Of a DNA stretch of 64,000 nucleotides, positions 60,628-64,000 are shown one piece after another. Source of the stretch: Haloarcula ordinaria (GTDB lineage Archaea > Halobacteriota > Halobacteria > Halobacteriales > Haloarculaceae); contig NZ_CP119789.1 of assembly GCF_029338275.1 (NCBI RefSeq), positions 992,001 through 1,056,000 on the forward strand. Reading direction: 5' to 3'. Numbering within the stretch: the stretch's first letter is position 1; each line of letters starts with the position of its first letter. A program made the position numbers and the translations under genes. The notes beneath the pieces were generated by a model. It did not search any database. It was not told the DNA's origin and worked only from the letters and a program-made list of their open reading frames with translations.

Positions 60628-61917
60628 CTAAAGGATTTCAGTTAGGTAACGGTGTGCGCTGTCCTCTAACACGTCGACATAGTCGCTATACGACGGAGCC
60701 TCCGCGTTCGTAGCTAACTCGACAGAGCGAAGCAAGTACTCGTTCATCACCGTCGATTCTTCACCGCCGTGCTCACTATGGCCGGGATACACGAGTGCAC
60801 CGCACGTGTCCAGCGCGAGAATATACGATGTGAGTTGGTACACGTCGCCGGAGGACCTCGCCCCGGTCTTCCACTTGGCGTCAATAACAGTCGCCGGCGT
60901 GCCGTCATCATGCCTGACGAGCACGTCGGGCTGCATCGAGACAGCGTGTGGTCCGTCGATGATATTCTGAATCGATGCCTGCCCTTCGACAGTGAGCCCG
61001 CCGATGTCTTTCGCGGCAGCTCGGAACGCCCGCTCGACGAGCCGCTCGAAGACCTCGTTCATATTCACGAACAATGCCAGTGAACGGTTCGTCCCCGCAC
61101 TAATATCCTCGAAGAACTCCCGCGCCAGCACTGTTCGCGTCAGATCTAACAGGACCTCGTAATGCTCGTTCAACCGCGACAACTCGATTCGCTCGACGGC
61201 CTCAAGCGGCACTGGTTCTACGGTCGTAAACTGCCGAAGCCGTTGTTCTTGATGTCGGAGTTGCCCTGCTAACTCACTATCACGGACTAACCCGGTCAGC
61301 ACGCGGACAGCGGCAAGCACAGCGCGATTCAACACGGTGTCCGTGGTGAATTCGTCGTACTCGACGGCGAAATCAGTCGGTGTCGGATCCGGCCGCTGTA
61401 ACTGGCGTTGCACGTTAATCCGCCCACGAACATTGTCTTGGACAGCCTGCGTTCGCACGTAATCCCGGTGCAGTCCCTGATCAAGGACAGTCTTGAGCTC
61501 CGTCAGGAACAAGACGCCGATCGCATCGAAAAACGACGATGCTGTAGCGAACTCCGTTTCCTGCCCCACCGAATCGACCGGCGTGTCAAACGCATACTGT
61601 AGTGCCCACAGTAACCGCGTCACCGACTGCTTCGGCGACACCTCAATCTGCACCCCGCTCGGCAACGTCAGAACACCAACGTACGAGCCGCTACTCACAA
61701 TCGCTTGCCCGTCACTCGTGTACGAGACGTCGAGCGGACTGGACTCGTGTACCTCACCGAGCCGGTCGAGAAACGCCGCGTCGTCCGCACTAATCTCGAA
61801 CGGGTCGGACTCCTCGTGTTCCGCTAACACCAGCGGATTCGACGGCGGCACCGTCTCAACCGCCCCGCTCGTCTGCACCGGCGACCCGACGAAACTGATC
61901 TGTGATAACTCAGCCAT
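60628..61917 (-). CDS. mcrC: McrC-like restriction endonuclease subunit
   Basis: A 429-residue McrC. The N-terminal beta-rich part (GQAIVSSGSYVGVLTLPSGVQIEVSPKQ) and the middle RTQAVQDNVRGRINVQRQLQR block are family marks. FVNMNEVFERLVERAFR precedes a PD-(D/E)xK nuclease core with MQPDVLVRHD and ATVIDAKWK. It cuts DNA together with the McrB translocase when modified bases are recognised. It overlaps the McrB-like gene by eight bases. Confidence 0.88.
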   Translation of the reverse strand: MAELSQISFVGSPVQTSGAVETVPPSNPLVLAEHEESDPFEISADDAAFLDRLGEVHESSPLDVSYTSDGQAIVSSGSYVGVLTLPSGVQIEVSPKQSVTRLLWALQYAFDTPVDSVGQETEFATASSFFDAIGVLFLTELKTVLDQGLHRDYVRTQAVQDNVRGRINVQRQLQRPDPTPTDFAVEYDEFTTDTVLNRAVLAAVRVLTGLVRDSELAGQLRHQEQRLRQFTTVEPVPLEAVERIELSRLNEHYEVLLDLTRTVLAREFFEDISAGTNRSLALFVNMNEVFERLVERAFRAAAKDIGGLTVEGQASIQNIIDGPHAVSMQPDVLVRHDDGTPATVIDAKWKTGARSSGDVYQLTSYILALDTCGALVYPGHSEHGGEESTVMNEYLLRSVELATNAEAPSYSDYVDVLEDSAHRYLTEIL

Positions 61918-64000
61918 GCTGGAACTCGTCTGCTCGCTGTGCGAATGTCTCGTATCCCTCCACTAAGATATCCATTTCATCCTCAGAGAGATCGGCAATC
62001 TGGATATTCGACACAACGAATTCCTTCTCGCCGTCGCCCGGGTCGGGGCGTCGCTCGTACGAGTACGCGTCGATCTCGTCGAAGACTCTCGCTGCTTCGT
62101 CGACGAACTCAGCCGTCAGCCCGTTCTCGTCTCGACCAGCGATCCAATCCAACCTGAACTTCAGTTTCCCATCTTGGTTGAGCTGTATGAGACCAACACC
62201 AGGGTCTATGAGATCCGTTTTCAATTGAGCAGTCACATTGTGATCCCCACCGCCCGTATCGAGCCGTCCAATCTCTTCACCAGCCGTCAATAACCGTTCT
62301 GCACGGGCATGCTCTGTCTCGTCTAACGTGGACGTGATAAGTTCACGAAACGCTTCCACCGACTTGTTGCTTTCCCGCCACGCTTCGATACCCCGTGAAA
62401 CACCGGTCCCATCAGCGATCGTTTCGACAGGTGCCGCAGCCAGCGGGACTGGATCTTCGATACCAGCCAACTGGCAGAGCGCAGTGTACAGGTCTGCCGC
62501 GTCAAACGACTGGATCTTCTCGGCGTCCCACTGGACGAGTCGCTCCCCGGTCTCAGTCAACAATTCATCTCGCAGTCGGTCAAACTGCCCGAAATAATAC
62601 TCCTCCAGTTGCGGGAGGATATCGTACCGCCATGCGTCCACGACGTCCGTCGCCGAGTCGTGCCCGAGCAAGTACGTGTGCCCGAGTTGCTTCCCTTTCC
62701 CGAGTTCCGGTGCGCGTAAAATCCGTTCGTTCAGCGTTTCAACTGCTAAGACGCTCACCCCGAGTAATTGCTCTCGGCGCGACACGTCTTCGTTCGGTTG
62801 CATGACCGCTGAGCGCGGATCCGCAGCGACCATGCCGTCTTCTTCCCACACGATATCGAGGTCCGGTGGGAAGTCTACGAACCGGAACCGGCGGCGAAGC
62901 GCCGTATCCACCAGCGCGATCGATTGATCCGCCGTGTTCATCGTTCCAATCACGTACAGATTCGGCGGGAGCGTAAACGTCTCACCTGAGTGTGCCAACT
63001 CCACGTCGAACGACCCGCGCTTATCGGCCTCTAACAACGTGATGACTTCACCGAAGATCTGTGCGAGGTTCCCGCGGTTGATCTCGTCGATAATTAGCAC
63101 GTACCGGTCCGGTTCTGTGCCGGCTTCGACCGCCCGTTCGTACGCAGCCATCGCCACCGTCTGCATCCGCTTCAACGCGCCGTCCTGCACCTCATACGCT
63201 ACCTGCCCATCGTCGTCCGTCTTCGCACTCAACCCTTCGACGAAATCCTCGTACGTGAACGACGGGTGGAACGTCACCGTCGCAACCCGGTCAGACACCG
63301 CGTCACCACCGTCCTGCTGCCCTACCCACCACTTGGCGAAGCGCTCCGCCGTGTACGTCTTCCCCGTCCCTGGCGGCCCGTAGAACACGACTTGCTTCTT
63401 TTCCAGTAACTGCCGTTCAATCTCAGCCGCCTGATCAGGTGCTTCGGGAATCTCTTCACCCGGCTCATCGGGCTTAGGCGATTTGATTAGATTCCACGCT
63501 TCACCGGTATCCAGCAGGTACTCTGCAGCCGCTAACGACAACTGTGACAGGTATGCTTGCTTCAGATTCCCGTTCGAATCGATCGGGTAGTACTTCTGAT
63601 GCCACTCCGGCGTATCCAGCGATTGCTTTAACTCCGTATCGACAGGCACTGAATCAGCGAACCACTCGAAATCAACCGGGACGCGATGATACTCCTCATC
63701 TCTGAACTCGTACCGGGTCGGTGTCCCCGTTACCGTCGAGAGGCCGACCAACTCATCGTTAAAATTGTGGAACACCACATCACCGTCGGCCAATTCCCCA
63801 AGCTCGTGATGCCACACATCGTCCACTTTCGCCCGTAGATACTCGTCCTCAATTTCAGATTGGTTCGACTGATTCACCCAAAAATACGACCGCTCACCCT
63901 CCAGCGTTACGCCACCCCGTTCTCCCTCTCGATCGTTCGCCCACACGAAAAAGTAATCCAAGTCACGGAAGTTCGCCTCGAATCCGTAATCATCTCGAAC
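61910..64000 (-). CDS. mcrB: McrB-like AAA+ GTPase with N-terminal sensing domain, 5' end outside the window
   Basis: At least 683 residues from a TTG at 63961, but the frame stays open to the window edge (13 more codons, including GFEANFRDLDYFFVW), so the true start lies beyond 64000. The N-terminal about 110 residues (FFVWANDREGERGG..., SYFWVNQ, DVVFHNFNDELVGL) look like an EVE/PUA-type modified-base reader. The AAA+ domain has Walker A FYGPPGTGKT (about 194-203), IIDEINRGN Walker B, and the McrB GTMNTADQSIALVDTALRRRF motif. A C-terminal domain of about 220 residues ends the protein. With McrC it makes a modification-dependent restriction system. TTG as start is not believed. Confidence 0.85.
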   Translation of the reverse strand, partial: VRDDYGFEANFRDLDYFFVWANDREGERGGVTLEGERSYFWVNQSNQSEIEDEYLRAKVDDVWHHELGELADGDVVFHNFNDELVGLSTVTGTPTRYEFRDEEYHRVPVDFEWFADSVPVDTELKQSLDTPEWHQKYYPIDSNGNLKQAYLSQLSLAAAEYLLDTGEAWNLIKSPKPDEPGEEIPEAPDQAAEIERQLLEKKQVVFYGPPGTGKTYTAERFAKWWVGQQDGGDAVSDRVATVTFHPSFTYEDFVEGLSAKTDDDGQVAYEVQDGALKRMQTVAMAAYERAVEAGTEPDRYVLIIDEINRGNLAQIFGEVITLLEADKRGSFDVELAHSGETFTLPPNLYVIGTMNTADQSIALVDTALRRRFRFVDFPPDLDIVWEEDGMVAADPRSAVMQPNEDVSRREQLLGVSVLAVETLNERILRAPELGKGKQLGHTYLLGHDSATDVVDAWRYDILPQLEEYYFGQFDRLRDELLTETGERLVQWDAEKIQSFDAADLYTALCQLAGIEDPVPLAAAPVETIADGTGVSRGIEAWRESNKSVEAFRELITSTLDETEHARAERLLTAGEEIGRLDTGGGDHNVTAQLKTDLIDPGVGLIQLNQDGKLKFRLDWIAGRDENGLTAEFVDEAARVFDEIDAYSYERRPDPGDGEKEFVVSNIQIADLSEDEMDILVEGYETFAQRADEFQHG

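Larger units (their letters stand above)
33189..64000. mobile_element. Genomic island (left end and integrase visible, right end outside the window)
   Basis: From the att-like repeats onward the gene content changes to integrase, serine recombinase, toxin/antitoxin pairs, restriction and helicase-nuclease genes, and short metabolic modules separated by repeats. Intergenic stretches between 34 and 46 kb are more A/T-rich than in the first half. No second copy of the att core was seen to the right, so the island should continue beyond 64 kb. Several independent insertions may be stacked here. Confidence 0.5.

Overview
The window looks like a chromosome or large replicon of a halophilic archaeon, probably a haloarcula-like member of the Halobacteria. 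The supports are high GC with very acidic proteins, Tat-type lipoprotein signals with an archaeal lipobox, many leaderless genes with a TATA-like box 24-32 bases before the start codon, stop/start overlaps (ATGA, TGATG, TAATG), and urease, Urt and UvrD-type genes of haloarchaeal character. No rRNA, complete tRNA or CRISPR array was seen.

Left part (1-8.9 kb): a methyltransferase converges on a truncated haemoglobin. Next comes a plus-strand carbon-acid cluster: an enolase-superfamily dehydratase, a YeiH-type anion exporter preceded by a 44-codon membrane ORF, a split UxaA/SuyAB-like lyase (small SAF subunit plus large subunit), and an LDH2/ComC-type dehydrogenase. This set resembles sulfolactate or sugar-acid breakdown with export of sulfite or sulfate. 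An MFS permease follows.

Nitrogen part (8.9-32.2 kb): a minus-strand urease operon reads ureB2-ureC2-ureB1-ureC1-ureA-ureG-ureD-ureE-ureF, with two complete beta/alpha subunit pairs but one gamma subunit. A divergent nickel permease follows. A complete Urt-type ABC importer (A-B-C-D-E) runs on into two amidase-signature genes, the second strongly allophanate-hydrolase-like. A second binding protein, a dihydropyrimidinase/hydantoinase, a biuret-hydrolase-like cysteine hydrolase, a third amidase and a winged-helix regulator complete the block. Together they could import urea, biuret or related ureides and break them down: biuret to allophanate by the cysteine hydrolase, allophanate to ammonia and CO2 by the AtzF-like enzyme, urea by urease. 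A degenerate betaine-type permease tail ends the region.

Right part (33.2-64 kb): a genomic island begins with a duplicated 14-bp tRNA-end-like sequence and a tyrosine integrase. It carries small metabolic modules (two cupins, a hydrolase, an ArsR-type regulator, an O-methyltransferase, a secreted protein) separated by copies of a short repeat with CTACTAGTAG palindromes. These are followed by a serine recombinase, a SWIM protein, a PIN toxin/antitoxin pair and an AAA/DUF4143-type ATPase. Then comes a compact plus-strand group: a vWA protein with OB-like and zinc-knuckle parts, a HAD-HEAT protein, a stand-alone CARF-domain protein and a PIN-domain protein. I regard this as the best candidate for an undescribed signalling/defence system. 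Minus-strand genes then encode a three-gene AddAB-like helicase-nuclease, a winged-helix regulator, VapBC and McrBC (McrB runs off the right edge); an ADP-ribosylglycohydrolase lies among them on the plus strand. The island's right end is outside the window.
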